A stretch of 64,000 bases of DNA from Spirosoma terrae (GCF_010435915.1 NZ_JAAFZH010000012.1:62001-126000), one strand, 5' to 3'. Shown: positions 17,207-27,213, counted from the stretch's first letter. Translations and numbers: made by a program. Notes: a model not told the origin generated them from the sequence alone.

Positions 17207-18433
17207 ATGCTCAAAAACATCCTGTTTTCGTTTAGCACGGCCCTGCAAAATATCAGGACTCGTTTTTTTCATACGGTTCTGTCTATCCTTGGCATCGTTA
17301 TTGGCGTAGCAGCTTTGGTGGCCATTCTGTCGCTGATTGACGGTATGGAACAGTATGCAAATGAGCAAATAGCTAAGACAACCTCCCTGAATGCGATTCT
17401 GATTCAGTCGAACCCGTACAAACTGGTGAACGAAGTGCGCATCATGAAGAAAGACTACAACTATTTTGATTATCAGTCCTTTCAGAAAATGCGATCGTCG
17501 CTCACCAAACCGGCACAGACTTCCATTGAATGGCGACAACCCGACGAAATAACTGTCCAGTCGACCCATCAAAAAATGGGGACAATTATAAAAGGCATAG
17601 GCTTACCGCTTCAGCGTGATATGAGGGTTGTTTCGGGTTCGGCATTTACTGATAACGACCTTGCTAACAAACGATACGTAACGTTGATCAATCAGCGGCT
17701 TGCCAAACAATTGGTCGGCAGGAAGCCCGAAAAATCGGCTCTTGGTCAGCAGATTTTGTATAAAGAGAAGGTATTGACGGTGGTAGGTATTATGGCCGAT
17801 GGCGATGCCAAAACGGGTCAGGCGTTTGTTCCCATTACGCTCTTTTCGGATAGTACGCTCAAAGCCGCTCCCCCTTTGGCAATGGTAGAAGCCACGAACG
17901 TAGAAGCCGTTCAGGGGCTGAAAACGCAGATCGAAAACTGGATGAAAGCGAACATGCCCCATAAACTCGACGACTTTATCGTTTTCACCAACGAGCAGCG
18001 GGTCAGTCAGGTCGCCAAAGGATTTTTGCTTTTCCGCCTGGTGATGGGCGCTATTGTGGGCATTTCGGTATTGGTTGGCGGCATTGGCGTTATGAACGTA
18101 CTGCTTATTTCCGTAACCGAACGTACCGTCGAAATTGGCGTCCGCAAGGCGCTAGGTGCCAAAAAGCGCGACATACTGTGGCAGTTTCTGTCGGAATCCA
18201 TCACCATTTCAACATTCGGCAGCTTACTTGGGCTCGGCCTGGGATTGTTACTAACGCTGATCTTTATCCCGATTATTAAAGCCGTTGCCGACGTACCGTT
18301 TCAGGCGGCCTACACCTGGAATACCTTTATTATCATCATGGTGATTGCCATGATCATCGGCGTTGTTTTCGGTACGTATCCCGCTATGCGTGCCGCCCGA
18401 CTCGACCCCGTTGAAGCCATCCGACGTGAATAA
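17207..18433 (+). CDS. MacB-like ABC transporter permease, single-FtsX form
   Basis: A 408-residue permease of the usual MacB/LolC-like size. Helix 1 is at about residues 18-42 (TVLSILGIVIGVAALVAILSL), followed by a periplasmic MacB_PCD domain of about 230 residues. Three FtsX helices occupy about 280-405, with the elbow ERTVEIGVRKALGAKKRDIL and the end YPAMRAARLDPVEAIRRE. The start at 17207 gives the canonical MLKNILFSFSTALQNIRTR opening. Such permeases normally pair with a MacB-type ATPase and a membrane-fusion protein, but neither is adjacent. It differs from every other permease in the window in having a single half, and it is the only one on the plus strand. Confidence 0.92.
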   Translation: MLKNILFSFSTALQNIRTRFFHTVLSILGIVIGVAALVAILSLIDGMEQYANEQIAKTTSLNAILIQSNPYKLVNEVRIMKKDYNYFDYQSFQKMRSSLTKPAQTSIEWRQPDEITVQSTHQKMGTIIKGIGLPLQRDMRVVSGSAFTDNDLANKRYVTLINQRLAKQLVGRKPEKSALGQQILYKEKVLTVVGIMADGDAKTGQAFVPITLFSDSTLKAAPPLAMVEATNVEAVQGLKTQIENWMKANMPHKLDDFIVFTNEQRVSQVAKGFLLFRLVMGAIVGISVLVGGIGVMNVLLISVTERTVEIGVRKALGAKKRDILWQFLSESITISTFGSLLGLGLGLLLTLIFIPIIKAVADVPFQAAYTWNTFIIIMVIAMIIGVVFGTYPAMRAARLDPVEAIRRE

Positions 18434-18453
18434 TAACGTAGTGAACGAAGACC

Positions 18454-18879
18454 TTACTGCAATCTAAAATTCTCTGGAACCGGCTTTTGGATAACACCTT
18501 CCTGTTCCAGATTTGGATGTCCCCAATCCACAATTTTATACCGAATTTTTTCGGGACTAGCCTCAACAATCACGCAACTATACCAATCCGTCAGCTCCGG
18601 GTCAAAAAAGCTCCATTTCTCGGCCAGAATTTGTAGGCCAGTAGCGCGCAATGCCGATATGGCCTGCTGCTCAGTCGCGTATTCCTGTAATGGATAGTTA
18701 AATACCGTAAATGTCTGCCATTGATCTGTCGGCAGCTTACCCACAAACCCTACCAATTCATGATCGCTTTCCCGGTAAACGGGTTTGTAATTGGTCATAC
18801 GTATTGTGAAATCATCCTCAACATTATAGAGCGCCAAAAATAGCGCCATAAAGGCATGATTTTGTGATTTTATTGGCAA
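18454..18879 (-). CDS. Hypothetical protein
   Basis: A frame of 141 codons. An internal ATG at 18798 (MTNYKPVYRESDHELVGFVG, 114 residues) is an equally good start, since the upstream part looks like extension. The protein is soluble and aromatic-rich with alternating strands, including the DQWQTFTVFNYPL and WYSCVIVEASPEKIRYKIVDWG stretches, and has no signal peptide. I do not recognise a family; similar small proteins in Bacteroidota are unannotated. It is convergent with the MacB-like permease and divergent from the AraC regulator. Confidence 0.65.
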   Translation of the reverse strand: MPIKSQNHAFMALFLALYNVEDDFTIRMTNYKPVYRESDHELVGFVGKLPTDQWQTFTVFNYPLQEYATEQQAISALRATGLQILAEKWSFFDPELTDWYSCVIVEASPEKIRYKIVDWGHPNLEQEGVIQKPVPENFRLQ

Positions 18880-18985
18880 ATTTACCTGGTTCTATTGCCT
18901 GACCCGTCAACGTTCTGTTTTGAGTATCCAGCAATAGAACCGCACTAATCAGCAAGCCTTCAGTACCGTACACAAGCTTATCGGC

Positions 18986-19966
18986 ATGATATTTAGTTTT
19001 TCTGCTACGCCCGATTTTGACTTCATGACTTACTTTGCCCGTCACATACAGGCAACCGTTCAGAATGGCCTGCTGGTGATACCGGATTATCTAGGCCAAG
19101 GCTCTATTCGCCGGTTAGCATTCGGGCCAGACTTCAAGATCACCATACACCGCTACCTACTCAAAGAAGATCTTATCATTAAACGTAATACGTCCGGCCA
19201 GGGAAATGACCTGATCACCATTTTTTTTTACAGCAATGAGCAGGCTCTTGAAATCGCCTACAACGATAAGCCTCAGGTATTGTTTTCTCAGCGCGATGAA
19301 TCAGCGATCCAGGTTACGTCCAATGATCTCAGCTCAACCATCCGTTTTCCGGCCCATCAGACGATTCACTACGTAGTGGTGGCTATAAAACCGCTCCGTC
19401 TGCAGGAATTATTAGCCGTCGACGAACCTAATTCGATACTACAAACAATAACCGGTAGCGGTAACTCCTTTCTTTTCTTCGAACAAATGACCGCCGAGGC
19501 CAAGCTGCTGCTCAAAAACATAGCCGCCGTAGACATGACGGATCGCCTGAGCAACTTCTACGTGCAGATCAAGGTGCAGGAGTTGCTTTATCTGGTTTTC
19601 CACAAATTATCGTTACGGGAAAGCACTGCTCACCAAACGATTAACAGCGCCGACGCCGAAAAACTCTTGCAAATACGTAGTTTGATTATTAGTGACCTGA
19701 GTGTGCCGCCGGTAATCCGCGACCTCGCCCAGATTGCAGCCATGAGCGAAACCAAACTGAAACAGCTTTTCAAGCAAACGTTTGGCTCTACCATCTACAC
19801 CTATTACCAGCAAGCCCGAATGGAGGAAGCCGCTTTCCTACTGAAACAAGGCAAGCATTCTGTTGGCGAGGTAGGTTATGAGCTGGGCTTTTCCAACCTG
19901 AGCCACTTCAGCCGATTATTTGAAAAACATTATGGCCTGAATCCGAAGCGATACTCGTATTCGTAG
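18986..19966 (+). CDS. AraC family transcriptional regulator
   Basis: A 326-residue regulator. The N-terminal two thirds is a cupin-like effector domain without recognisable ligand residues. Residues about 220-325 are the double helix-turn-helix of AraC/XylS (IRDLAQIAAMSETKLKQLFK, then VGEVGYELGFSNLSHFSRLF, ending in NPKRYSYS). I prefer the start at 18986 because MIFSFSATPDFDF matches the F-x-x-TPDFDF opening common in this group; an ATG at 19025 is possible. It converges with the cupin gene six bases downstream and is divergent from a hypothetical gene. Its target is unknown. Confidence 0.92.
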   Translation: MIFSFSATPDFDFMTYFARHIQATVQNGLLVIPDYLGQGSIRRLAFGPDFKITIHRYLLKEDLIIKRNTSGQGNDLITIFFYSNEQALEIAYNDKPQVLFSQRDESAIQVTSNDLSSTIRFPAHQTIHYVVVAIKPLRLQELLAVDEPNSILQTITGSGNSFLFFEQMTAEAKLLLKNIAAVDMTDRLSNFYVQIKVQELLYLVFHKLSLRESTAHQTINSADAEKLLQIRSLIISDLSVPPVIRDLAQIAAMSETKLKQLFKQTFGSTIYTYYQQARMEEAAFLLKQGKHSVGEVGYELGFSNLSHFSRLFEKHYGLNPKRYSYS

Positions 19967-19972
19967 CGCTGG

Positions 19973-20470
19973 TTAATCCAGATAATTGGGAGGGAATACT
20001 TGCTGACCGTGCTTTTCGGCGATGGCCTGTAGCTTTTTTATGGTGGCCTCATCGAGCTGTGGTGGAGGCAGAAACTCACCTGCTGCCACGGGTTGGCCTA
20101 TTTCCTCGAACAATGTTTCCAGACCGGCCGGTACTACGGTACATAGTACATGAGCCATCTGTTGGGTATTATTTCTAAAGGCGTGCACGACGCCCCCCTT
20201 AGGAATGGAAATGAATGACCCTTTGGTTGCTACGTAATGGCCAAACTCGGATCTAACCTCAATTTCGCCATCAATTACGTAGAAGGATTCCTCAATAGCT
20301 GCATGAGCGTGTGGACCCGGCCCACTACCGGGGGGGATCAACATATCGATTGTAGCGTAAGCTCCGCCGGTTTCTTTGCCACCAATTAGGATTCGGTAAG
20401 TGCCACCACCCACAGAAACGCTTTTTCCTTCCTCTGGGCCAATAGTTAACGGTTGTTTGTGATTTTCCAT
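19973..20470 (-). CDS. Cupin domain protein
   Basis: A 165-residue single cupin. Motif 1 is complete (GPGPHAHAAIEESFYVIDGE at about residues 51-70, giving the two His and the Glu metal ligands), and motif 2 follows as SFISIPKGGVVHAFRN with the third His. The fold therefore binds a divalent metal. Reactions of such short cupins range from dioxygenases to sugar isomerases and non-catalytic sensors, and the sequence does not say which. Its end is six bases from the end of the AraC gene. Confidence 0.9.
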   Translation of the reverse strand: MENHKQPLTIGPEEGKSVSVGGGTYRILIGGKETGGAYATIDMLIPPGSGPGPHAHAAIEESFYVIDGEIEVRSEFGHYVATKGSFISIPKGGVVHAFRNNTQQMAHVLCTVVPAGLETLFEEIGQPVAAGEFLPPPQLDEATIKKLQAIAEKHGQQVFPPNYLD

Positions 20471-20738
20471 GATGCTTGATTAAATGACGACACAAATCTC
20501 GCAAGACTCCCGGCCAGAAAACAGTCCGATTCGGCTATAAATCAGTCCAATCAGACAACCCAAATCATACCGTTTACGGTGCTACGTATCAGACAAACAA
20601 AAAAAGCTGGCCAATGGCTTTCTGATGCAATCCAGCCTGTCGGATACGACTATTTTTCCGGCTTTTTGCGCTATTTCTCCTAATTCAGAAGCCTGACCTT
20701 TGTTCTGTCATTCGTAAACACACAGAAAAGAAACCAAC
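20471..20738. other. Divergent intergenic region, cupin to MDR oxidoreductase
   Basis: 268 bases between divergent genes. It must hold both promoters, but I cannot place convincing boxes. It contains no gene, strong hairpin or TGTCC/GGACA dyad. Confidence 0.3.
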
Positions 20739-21680
20739 ATGAGAAAGGTCATTTATAAGCAGTTTGGCGATGCAAACGTGCTGGAATTAACCGAGCAGGC
20801 AACTCCCAGTTTTGATAAAAATCAACTACTGATCCGGGTAAAAGCGGTTTCCATAAATCCCCTGGACTGGAAAGTATATGGTGGAGAAATGAAATTGATG
20901 TCAGGCTCTACATTCCCCAAATCAGTCGGCATTGATTTCTCGGGGATTGTCGAACAAACCGGTAGCGCCGTTACCCGCTTTAAGCCAGGCGATGCCGTCA
21001 TTGGCTTACTGGACGTATTCAAAGGCGGAGCACTAGCCGATTATATTGCCGTCAAAGAAACTGATGTTGCTCTAAAGCCTGTCAATTGTTCGTTTGAGCA
21101 GGCAGCCGCCTTACCTGTAACTGGCCTGTCGGCCCTGCAGATTATTGATCAGTTGGCCACCGTCGGCCCTAACCAGGACGTATTGATCAATGGCGCTACC
21201 GGAGGTGTTGGCGTATTTGCCGTACATATAGCCCAAAAACGGGGAGCCAGCGTAACAGCCGTTGTTGGCCCCAAAGGCGTTGCCGAGGCCGCCAAATGGG
21301 GGGCCGATACCGTTATCGATTACACGAAACAGGATATCAGGCGTATCGCTCAACGTTTCGACGCCGTGATTGATCTATCGACGAAGCTTTCATTCACCGA
21401 TGCCAGGAAACTGATGAAACCCAGAGCTGTCTTTGTCAGTACGCTTCCTTCCCCTCTGGCCCTCGTTTCCTCATTTATTAACAATCTGTTTTCCGGCAAG
21501 AAACATAAAATACTGATTCTAAAACCGACGACTGACGGACTGGCTACTTTAACTCGCCTTGCCGACGATGGCTTACAAATCGTACTGGATAAAACGTACC
21601 CGCTCACCAACGTCAGAGATGCCTACCAAGAAGCCAGCCAGGGGAAAATAATTGGCAAATCGGTAATTGTCGTTGATTGA
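20739..21680 (+). CDS. NADP-dependent MDR oxidoreductase (quinone oxidoreductase-like, zinc-free)
   Basis: A 313-residue member of the medium-chain dehydrogenase/reductase family. The N-terminal GroES-like domain contains VKAVSINPLDWKVYGG and IDFSGIVEQTGSAVTRFKPGD. The nucleotide-binding domain begins at about residue 145 with the ATGGVGVFAVHIAQKRGASV Rossmann turn. The cysteine ligands of zinc alcohol dehydrogenases are absent, so this belongs with the quinone- and enone-reductase branch, which reduces reactive carbonyl or quinone compounds with NADPH. It stands alone and shares a terminator with unit A of the permease array. Confidence 0.92.
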   Translation: MRKVIYKQFGDANVLELTEQATPSFDKNQLLIRVKAVSINPLDWKVYGGEMKLMSGSTFPKSVGIDFSGIVEQTGSAVTRFKPGDAVIGLLDVFKGGALADYIAVKETDVALKPVNCSFEQAAALPVTGLSALQIIDQLATVGPNQDVLINGATGGVGVFAVHIAQKRGASVTAVVGPKGVAEAAKWGADTVIDYTKQDIRRIAQRFDAVIDLSTKLSFTDARKLMKPRAVFVSTLPSPLALVSSFINNLFSGKKHKILILKPTTDGLATLTRLADDGLQIVLDKTYPLTNVRDAYQEASQGKIIGKSVIVVD

Positions 21681-21707
21681 ATCCAACACTTGAGACTACG
21701 TAACAAA

Positions 21708-21749
21708 ACGCGGGTTTGCAGGGATTTACTTTCCTCTGCACACCCGCGT
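21708..21749. terminator. Bidirectional terminator at the end of permease unit A
   Basis: The outer arms 21708-21715 (ACGCGGGT) and 21742-21749 pair perfectly, with a partly paired inner segment (TGCAGG with CCTCTGCA). The stem lies between the convergent MDR oxidoreductase and the last permease of unit A, so it probably ends both transcripts. Confidence 0.7.
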
Positions 21750-21762
21750 CTTCTAGCCTATA

Positions 21763-24372
21763 CTATTCACTACGTAGCGATTTGACGGGATTCATCAGGG
21801 CGGCCTTGATCGCCTGAAAACTGACCGTCAGCAACGTAATAGCCAAAGCTCCGAGGCTCGATGCGGCAAAAACCCACCACGAAATGGAGGTGTGATACGT
21901 GAATTTCTGCAACCATTCCTCGAGGAAATAGTAGGCAACGGGAGTGGCGATGACGCACGAGATAATGACCAGTACAATGAAGTCGACTGATAGCAAACGC
22001 CATAAACTAGTAACGGATGCACCGAGCACTTTCCGGACGCCAATTTCTTTCGTGCGCTGTTCAGCAATGAAGGATGCCAAACCGAATAATCCCAGGCAGC
22101 TGATAAAAATAGCCAGAACGGCAAAGAAGCTGGCCAACGTACCAATGCGTTGCTCGTTACCGAATTTCCGGGCAAACTCCTCGTCGACAAATGTATAGTC
22201 AAACGGTTGCGACGGGTTAAATTTCTTGAAAACCGTTTCGATACGTTCCAGGGCATCACCGGCACTGGAATGCGGATTAAGCTTCAGAAGAATGGTTGAG
22301 CCAGGCTCCGTTGACAGATGAAAAATAGTAGGTTTCACCTGCTCATACGGTGAATTGATCACTACGTCATTGACCACACCAATTACTTTATAAGGCTGGT
22401 CATACCAGCGAATAGTTTCGCCTACCGGGTTACGCAATCCCATGAATTTTACGGCGGCTTCGTTGAGAATGACCGCACTCGAATCCGTCAGAAAATCCCT
22501 CGAAAAATCACGGCCCTCTGCCAGTTTCCAGCCAATGGTTTTCCCATAATCATACGATGCACCGACAACAGGAAAATCGACCGACAGAGTCGGGTCTTTA
22601 TCTTTCCAGTCAAATGCACTGCTGCTGTTCCACACTTCAGTAGGTGGCGTAGCGGCTTCAGCTACATTCAAAACAGTACCGGTTTGTAGCAATTCGCGCT
22701 TCACCGCATCAACATGGTTGTGAACATCGGCCGAAATCGTTGGTACAACAACCAGCCCATTGGTATCATAACCTATTGGCCGATTTTGGGCAAACTGAAT
22801 CTGCCGGAAAACAATAATTGTCCCGACAATTAAGGTGACCGAAACGGTAAACTGCACCACAACCAGCATTTTCCGGGGAACCGTTGCCCAACGCCCAGCC
22901 TGAAGTCGAGCGCCTTTCAGAATCTTGACCGGTTGAAAAGACGACAAATAAAAGGCCGGATAACTCCCTGCGACTAACCCCGTCAACAAGCTGAATCCTA
23001 AGCAGGCAGACCAGAATATCGGGTTCGACCAAAGAACGCGTACCTCTTTGTCGGCGACATGATTGAAGGCCGGAAGTAGCAACTGCACCCAGAACAAGGC
23101 AAGTATAAGCGAGAAAAATACCACCAGCAATGACTCTAAAAAGAACTGGTATATCAACTGCGTCCGCACCGAACCAACGGCTTTGCGAATACCTACTTCT
23201 TTGGCGCGTTTTTCTGAACGGGCCGTACTTAAATTCATGAAATTAATGCAGGCCAGGAGTAAGACAAAACCGCCGATAATGCCAAACAGCCAGACGTATT
23301 GAATTTTACCACCCACATTGACCCCGTTCTTAAATTCAGAATACAAGTGCCACTGGCTCATCGGATGCAGAAAAATAGCGGGCTTTTTTCTGGCTAACTC
23401 GCTGCTGATCCGGTTGAGTTTGGCGTCTTTGATCTTAGCCGAAACGGTTTCGAAATCAGCCGATTCATTGAGCTGTGCAAAAATCACAAACGCGTTAGGA
23501 CGCCAGGGATCAGGCGTATTTCTGACCCATTCGGTGTTGTTGTAATACAGACTCCAGGGAGCCATGAACGTAATTTCGTGGAACGTAGTATTGCGAGGCA
23601 AGTCTTCATAAACTCCCGTTACCTTAACGGCCATCCGATTATCGATCTTCATGAGTTTGTTAATCGGATCGGCATCCCCGAAAAAAGCCTTTGCCACTGA
23701 CTCCGCCAGCAGAATCGACCCTGGCTCCTTCAGCCCGTTTCGACTCCCTTTCACCATTTTTAACGATAGCATGTCGGTTATCTGCGGCTCGAAATACATC
23801 CCTCGCTGCGTGAATTTTTCGTTGCCAACACTCAAAATATGGTCGCCCTCCTCCCGGCCCAGCACGACATGCTTAAAATCGCTTCCATAATGCTGACGAA
23901 GCTCTTCGGCTAAGGGATAGGGAGTGGTATTCCAGGTCTGCACTTCTCCATTGTTTACCAGGTGTTGTTTGACCTGAGCAATGCGGTTATAATGGGTGTG
24001 ATACTGGTCAAAAGACAGTTCATCCCATAACCAAAGGCCAATCAACAGAGCCACCGCCATTCCCACTGAAAGCCCAACTATATTGATTGCTGAATACCCT
24101 TTATGCTTGGCAAGGGTTCGAAAAGCGATTTTAAGATAATTACGTAGCATAGTCGTCGTGGTTGGAGAAGGAAACTGTGACGGTTTTCGTCGAATAAATT
24201 CAGGATGTACATAGGCCAGCACGTCGCGCCAGTAGCGCCGTCGGGCGCGAGCCTCGCCCAACTGCTGTACGCGTAATACATAGCGTTCGTGCAAATCGCC
24301 CAGCACTTCCTCCCGCAGATGAGGGGCACAGAACCAAGTCAGGAAGCGGTCGGCCAGGCGAGGAGGAGACAT
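21763..24372 (-). CDS. Prefix-domain FtsX/MacB-type permease, unit A fourth cistron
   Basis: An 869-residue protein. Residues 1-60 are an unusual soluble prefix of subtype A (APHLREEVLGDLHERYVLRV), followed by a basic, proline/threonine-rich linker. A canonical permease start is retained as an internal Met at residue 75 (MLRNYLKIAFRTL). The body has eight predicted helices at about 95-115, 360-380, 408-430, 450-475, 505-525, 745-768, 797-818 and 830-850, with large periplasmic domains after the first and fifth, the double MacB_PCD/FtsX layout. Conserved elbows are STARSEKRAKEVGIRKAVGS and AEQRTKEIGVRKVLGAS, and the end is NPVKSLRSE. The prefix is, to my knowledge, the one called permease prefix domain 2. 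No ATPase is encoded nearby. The body belongs with those at 29901, 35789, 38528 and 49591 (shared MAVA-x-LIGLW helix). Confidence 0.93.
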   Translation of the reverse strand: MSPPRLADRFLTWFCAPHLREEVLGDLHERYVLRVQQLGEARARRRYWRDVLAYVHPEFIRRKPSQFPSPTTTTMLRNYLKIAFRTLAKHKGYSAINIVGLSVGMAVALLIGLWLWDELSFDQYHTHYNRIAQVKQHLVNNGEVQTWNTTPYPLAEELRQHYGSDFKHVVLGREEGDHILSVGNEKFTQRGMYFEPQITDMLSLKMVKGSRNGLKEPGSILLAESVAKAFFGDADPINKLMKIDNRMAVKVTGVYEDLPRNTTFHEITFMAPWSLYYNNTEWVRNTPDPWRPNAFVIFAQLNESADFETVSAKIKDAKLNRISSELARKKPAIFLHPMSQWHLYSEFKNGVNVGGKIQYVWLFGIIGGFVLLLACINFMNLSTARSEKRAKEVGIRKAVGSVRTQLIYQFFLESLLVVFFSLILALFWVQLLLPAFNHVADKEVRVLWSNPIFWSACLGFSLLTGLVAGSYPAFYLSSFQPVKILKGARLQAGRWATVPRKMLVVVQFTVSVTLIVGTIIVFRQIQFAQNRPIGYDTNGLVVVPTISADVHNHVDAVKRELLQTGTVLNVAEAATPPTEVWNSSSAFDWKDKDPTLSVDFPVVGASYDYGKTIGWKLAEGRDFSRDFLTDSSAVILNEAAVKFMGLRNPVGETIRWYDQPYKVIGVVNDVVINSPYEQVKPTIFHLSTEPGSTILLKLNPHSSAGDALERIETVFKKFNPSQPFDYTFVDEEFARKFGNEQRIGTLASFFAVLAIFISCLGLFGLASFIAEQRTKEIGVRKVLGASVTSLWRLLSVDFIVLVIISCVIATPVAYYFLEEWLQKFTYHTSISWWVFAASSLGALAITLLTVSFQAIKAALMNPVKSLRSE

Positions 24373-24455
24373 ACGAAGGAGGAATTAAGAATGAGGAAGT
24401 AGGAATGATAAGGGATAAATCAGAATGAAATTCATCACTCATCATTCTTAATTCA
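24373..24455. repeat. Intergenic AATGATGAATT-type repeat between permeases
   Basis: This spacer contains AATTAAGAATGA and, further on, its complement TCATTCTTAATT, so it can fold into a hairpin between the two cistrons. Related sequences fill the spacers at 27117, 29818, 35734, 38438, 46825 and 49519. Confidence 0.65.
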
Positions 24456-27116
24456 TCATTCACTACGTAGCGATTTGACCGGATTCATCAGGGCGGCTTT
24501 GATACTATGGAAACTTACTGTACATAGCGCTACACCAATAGCCAACGTACCCGCTCCGACAAACATCCACCACGATATGTCGGTGCGATACGCAAAATTC
24601 TGCAACCATTGATTCATGGCATACCAGGCAATGGGCGATGCAATCAGCATAGCAATCATGACCCAGGTAATAAATTGTTTTGATAGCAGAAACAAGATTT
24701 CCGAAATGCTGGCTCCTAATACTTTGCGGATGCCAATTTCTTTGGTTCGCTGTTCTGTTACGAAAATAGCCAGCCCGAATAGCCCCATACAAGCAATCAA
24801 AATGGACAGAAAGGAAAAGATCGTAGCGATAAGGCTTGTTTTCTGCTCTTCGTCATACAAACGACCCAACGATTCGTCCAGAAATGAATACTGACATTGC
24901 TCGGCTTTTTCAAACTTACGCCAGGTACTCTCAATATGGTCAATTGCCTTTTGGGTAGCATTGGGCCGTATGCGAATGTGTAGAATGCTACTGGCCTGCT
25001 GAACGGGTCTAAGGTGAAATAAGAGAGGCCGGACGCCCCGATGGAGCGACTCATAATTGAAGTCTTTAACAACGCCAACGATTTTGTAGGTCTTAGGAAT
25101 GTCTTCTACATCAACTTTGGTGAGCTCCAGATTTAAGACATTTTTCGTTTTGCATTCTTTAAGTGCGGCTTCGTTGATAACAACGGCTGTGCTGTCGGCA
25201 ATACGGCCTTTTTCGAAAAAACGCCCTGATGTCAGTTGAACGCCAAATGTTTCAACAAAATCCTGATCTACATCCAGAAACTGAAATGAAATAGGGTCAG
25301 TCCCCGAGTGGTTGCCAAACAAATAAGCACTTCCAGGAATACCGGTCGTAAACAGTTGTGATGTATTACTGGCAGCCAGTACCGCCGAATTTTGGAGTAG
25401 TTCGGCTTTAAAGGCTCCTAATTTATTCCCCAGAACAGCGGCATTGTCAATTGACAGAATATGCTCTTTAGTAAAACCAAGATTTTTTTGCTGTATATAC
25501 TGTAACTGGCTTCGGATAATGATCATACCCAGTATAAGCACAATAGCGATCGAAAACTGAGTAACAACCAGAAAGCTACGTAACGACGATTTTCGCTTTT
25601 TTACCCCCGATTTTAGTACGTCAATTGGCTGAAAAGATGATAGAAAAAAAGCAGGGTAGCTCCCGGCAAGCATGCCAACCAAAAGGATAAAAGCAAATAA
25701 GGCTGGAATACGGTACGCGTTTGAGAAGAGAGCCAGTTGCAGATGTCGCCCGGCTATTTCGTTGAAACCTGGCAATAGTAACGTAACAATCAATAGGGCA
25801 ATCAAAACCGCCAGGCCAGTTAGCAAAACGGATTCGGTTATAAATTGCCCAATCAGTTTGGCACGGTTCGAACCAATGGTTTTGCGAATACCTACTTCTT
25901 TAGCTCGACTTTCGGAGCGGGCAGTTGATAAATTGATAAAATTAATGACCGCTATAAGTAGCATAAAGAAAGCTACTGCCAGAAAAATATAGAGGTAAGC
26001 GCTATCGCCTATACGAACACCCGACCATTCGGAATTCGGGTCGATAGCATACTGCCGCTTCGAGTGCAAATATATTGACGATAAGGGCTGCAAGCGGTAT
26101 TCATAAGCATTACCTTTTGCCAGAAACGACTCAATAGGAACGCCCAACGCTTTCTGTACTTGTGGACCAATGTATTCGAGAATCAACCGTTTCATTTTTT
26201 GCTCAATACGGTCGGGAGCGATACCATCTTTCAGGACAACATAGGTCGAGTAATTGGCCTCCAGCCAATTTTGTTGATTGACTTCTGGGTAGGTCGACAT
26301 CGACAGCAGAAAATCGCATCGAAAGTGCGATTTATCCGGAAAGTCTTTCATAACGCCCGTAATCTTATAGGATTGCTTGCCATCGACAATAAATGATTGG
26401 CCCACCGGATTTTGATCGTCGAAGTACTTTCTGGCCATCGTTTCGGTCAAAACGATAGTGTTCGGATTTTTAAGTGCAGTAGCCGGATTGCCATAGAGGA
26501 ACGGAAGCGAGAATACGTCGAAATAAGTCGAGTCGGCCGTGTAAATTTTAGTTTCTCTGAATACTTTATCGCCATAGCGTAAATCGTGATCGCCAAAATA
26601 ACCAATACGTGTACTGGTCAGCACTTCAGGAAAATGGCGAACCAATACGTTCCCCGCCTGGGCAGCCGTTTTCGAACTGTTTGACTCTTTACCATTTATA
26701 AGACTATGCACATATAGGCGATACGTTTGATTAGCCTTTGTTGTAAACGTGTCGTAATTCAATTCGTCTAAAACGAACAGAAATAGCATGATCGAACAGG
26801 CGATTCCCAGCGCAAGGCCTGTAACGTTTATAGCTGAAAATACTTTGTTGTTTATCAGGTTTCGATAGGCGACTTTGAGGTAATTGAAAAGCATCGTCGT
26901 GTTGGTTGGAGAAGGAAACAGATCAGGTTGTCGCTTAATAAACTCAGGTCGTACGTAGGCCACTACATCCCACCAGTAGCGTCGTCGGGCGCGGGCTTCT
27001 CCCAACTGCTCCACTCGCAGGGCGTAGCGTTCGTGCAAATCGCCCAACACCTCCTCCCGCAGATGAGGGGCGCAGAACCAGTTCAGGAAGCGGTCAGCCA
27101 GGCGAGGAGGAGACAT
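24456..27116 (-). CDS. Prefix-domain FtsX/MacB-type permease, unit A third cistron
   Basis: An 886-residue double-FtsX permease with the subtype A prefix (EEVLGDLHERYALRVEQLGE) and an internal permease start at Met 75 (MLFNYLKVAYRNL). The membrane layout is the same as in its neighbours. The body differs clearly from those of adjacent cistrons: the first helix reads GIACSIMLFLFVLDELNYD and the periplasmic domain contains an IGPQ segment. Both are shared by eye with the prefix-less permease at 57548-59974 in unit D, not with other unit A members. Elbows are STARSESRAKEVGIRKTIGS and TEQRTKEIGIRKVLGAS, and it ends in NPVKSLRSE. It is the clearest case of a unit A prefix joined to a body of another lineage. 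Confidence 0.92.
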   Translation of the reverse strand: MSPPRLADRFLNWFCAPHLREEVLGDLHERYALRVEQLGEARARRRYWWDVVAYVRPEFIKRQPDLFPSPTNTTMLFNYLKVAYRNLINNKVFSAINVTGLALGIACSIMLFLFVLDELNYDTFTTKANQTYRLYVHSLINGKESNSSKTAAQAGNVLVRHFPEVLTSTRIGYFGDHDLRYGDKVFRETKIYTADSTYFDVFSLPFLYGNPATALKNPNTIVLTETMARKYFDDQNPVGQSFIVDGKQSYKITGVMKDFPDKSHFRCDFLLSMSTYPEVNQQNWLEANYSTYVVLKDGIAPDRIEQKMKRLILEYIGPQVQKALGVPIESFLAKGNAYEYRLQPLSSIYLHSKRQYAIDPNSEWSGVRIGDSAYLYIFLAVAFFMLLIAVINFINLSTARSESRAKEVGIRKTIGSNRAKLIGQFITESVLLTGLAVLIALLIVTLLLPGFNEIAGRHLQLALFSNAYRIPALFAFILLVGMLAGSYPAFFLSSFQPIDVLKSGVKKRKSSLRSFLVVTQFSIAIVLILGMIIIRSQLQYIQQKNLGFTKEHILSIDNAAVLGNKLGAFKAELLQNSAVLAASNTSQLFTTGIPGSAYLFGNHSGTDPISFQFLDVDQDFVETFGVQLTSGRFFEKGRIADSTAVVINEAALKECKTKNVLNLELTKVDVEDIPKTYKIVGVVKDFNYESLHRGVRPLLFHLRPVQQASSILHIRIRPNATQKAIDHIESTWRKFEKAEQCQYSFLDESLGRLYDEEQKTSLIATIFSFLSILIACMGLFGLAIFVTEQRTKEIGIRKVLGASISEILFLLSKQFITWVMIAMLIASPIAWYAMNQWLQNFAYRTDISWWMFVGAGTLAIGVALCTVSFHSIKAALMNPVKSLRSE

Positions 27117-27213
27117 ACGAAGGAGGAATTAAGAATGAGGAAGTAGGAATGATGAATTATGAATGATCAATGATGAGCTAGACAGGAATTCATCATTGAT
27201 CATTCCTACTTCA
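27117..27213. repeat. Intergenic AATGATGAATT-type repeat between permeases
   Basis: The spacer carries several GAATGATGAATT/ATGAATGATCA segments and their complements (CATCATTGATCATTCCTACTTC) and can form a long imperfect hairpin. Its first 35 bases are nearly the same as those of the spacers at 24373 and 29818. Confidence 0.65.

Noticed and set aside
22766-23302. Repeated antisense open frames of 70-100 codons inside all permeases
   Set aside because: They recur at the same places because the conserved helices and elbows are GC-biased; they are shadows of the coding strand.
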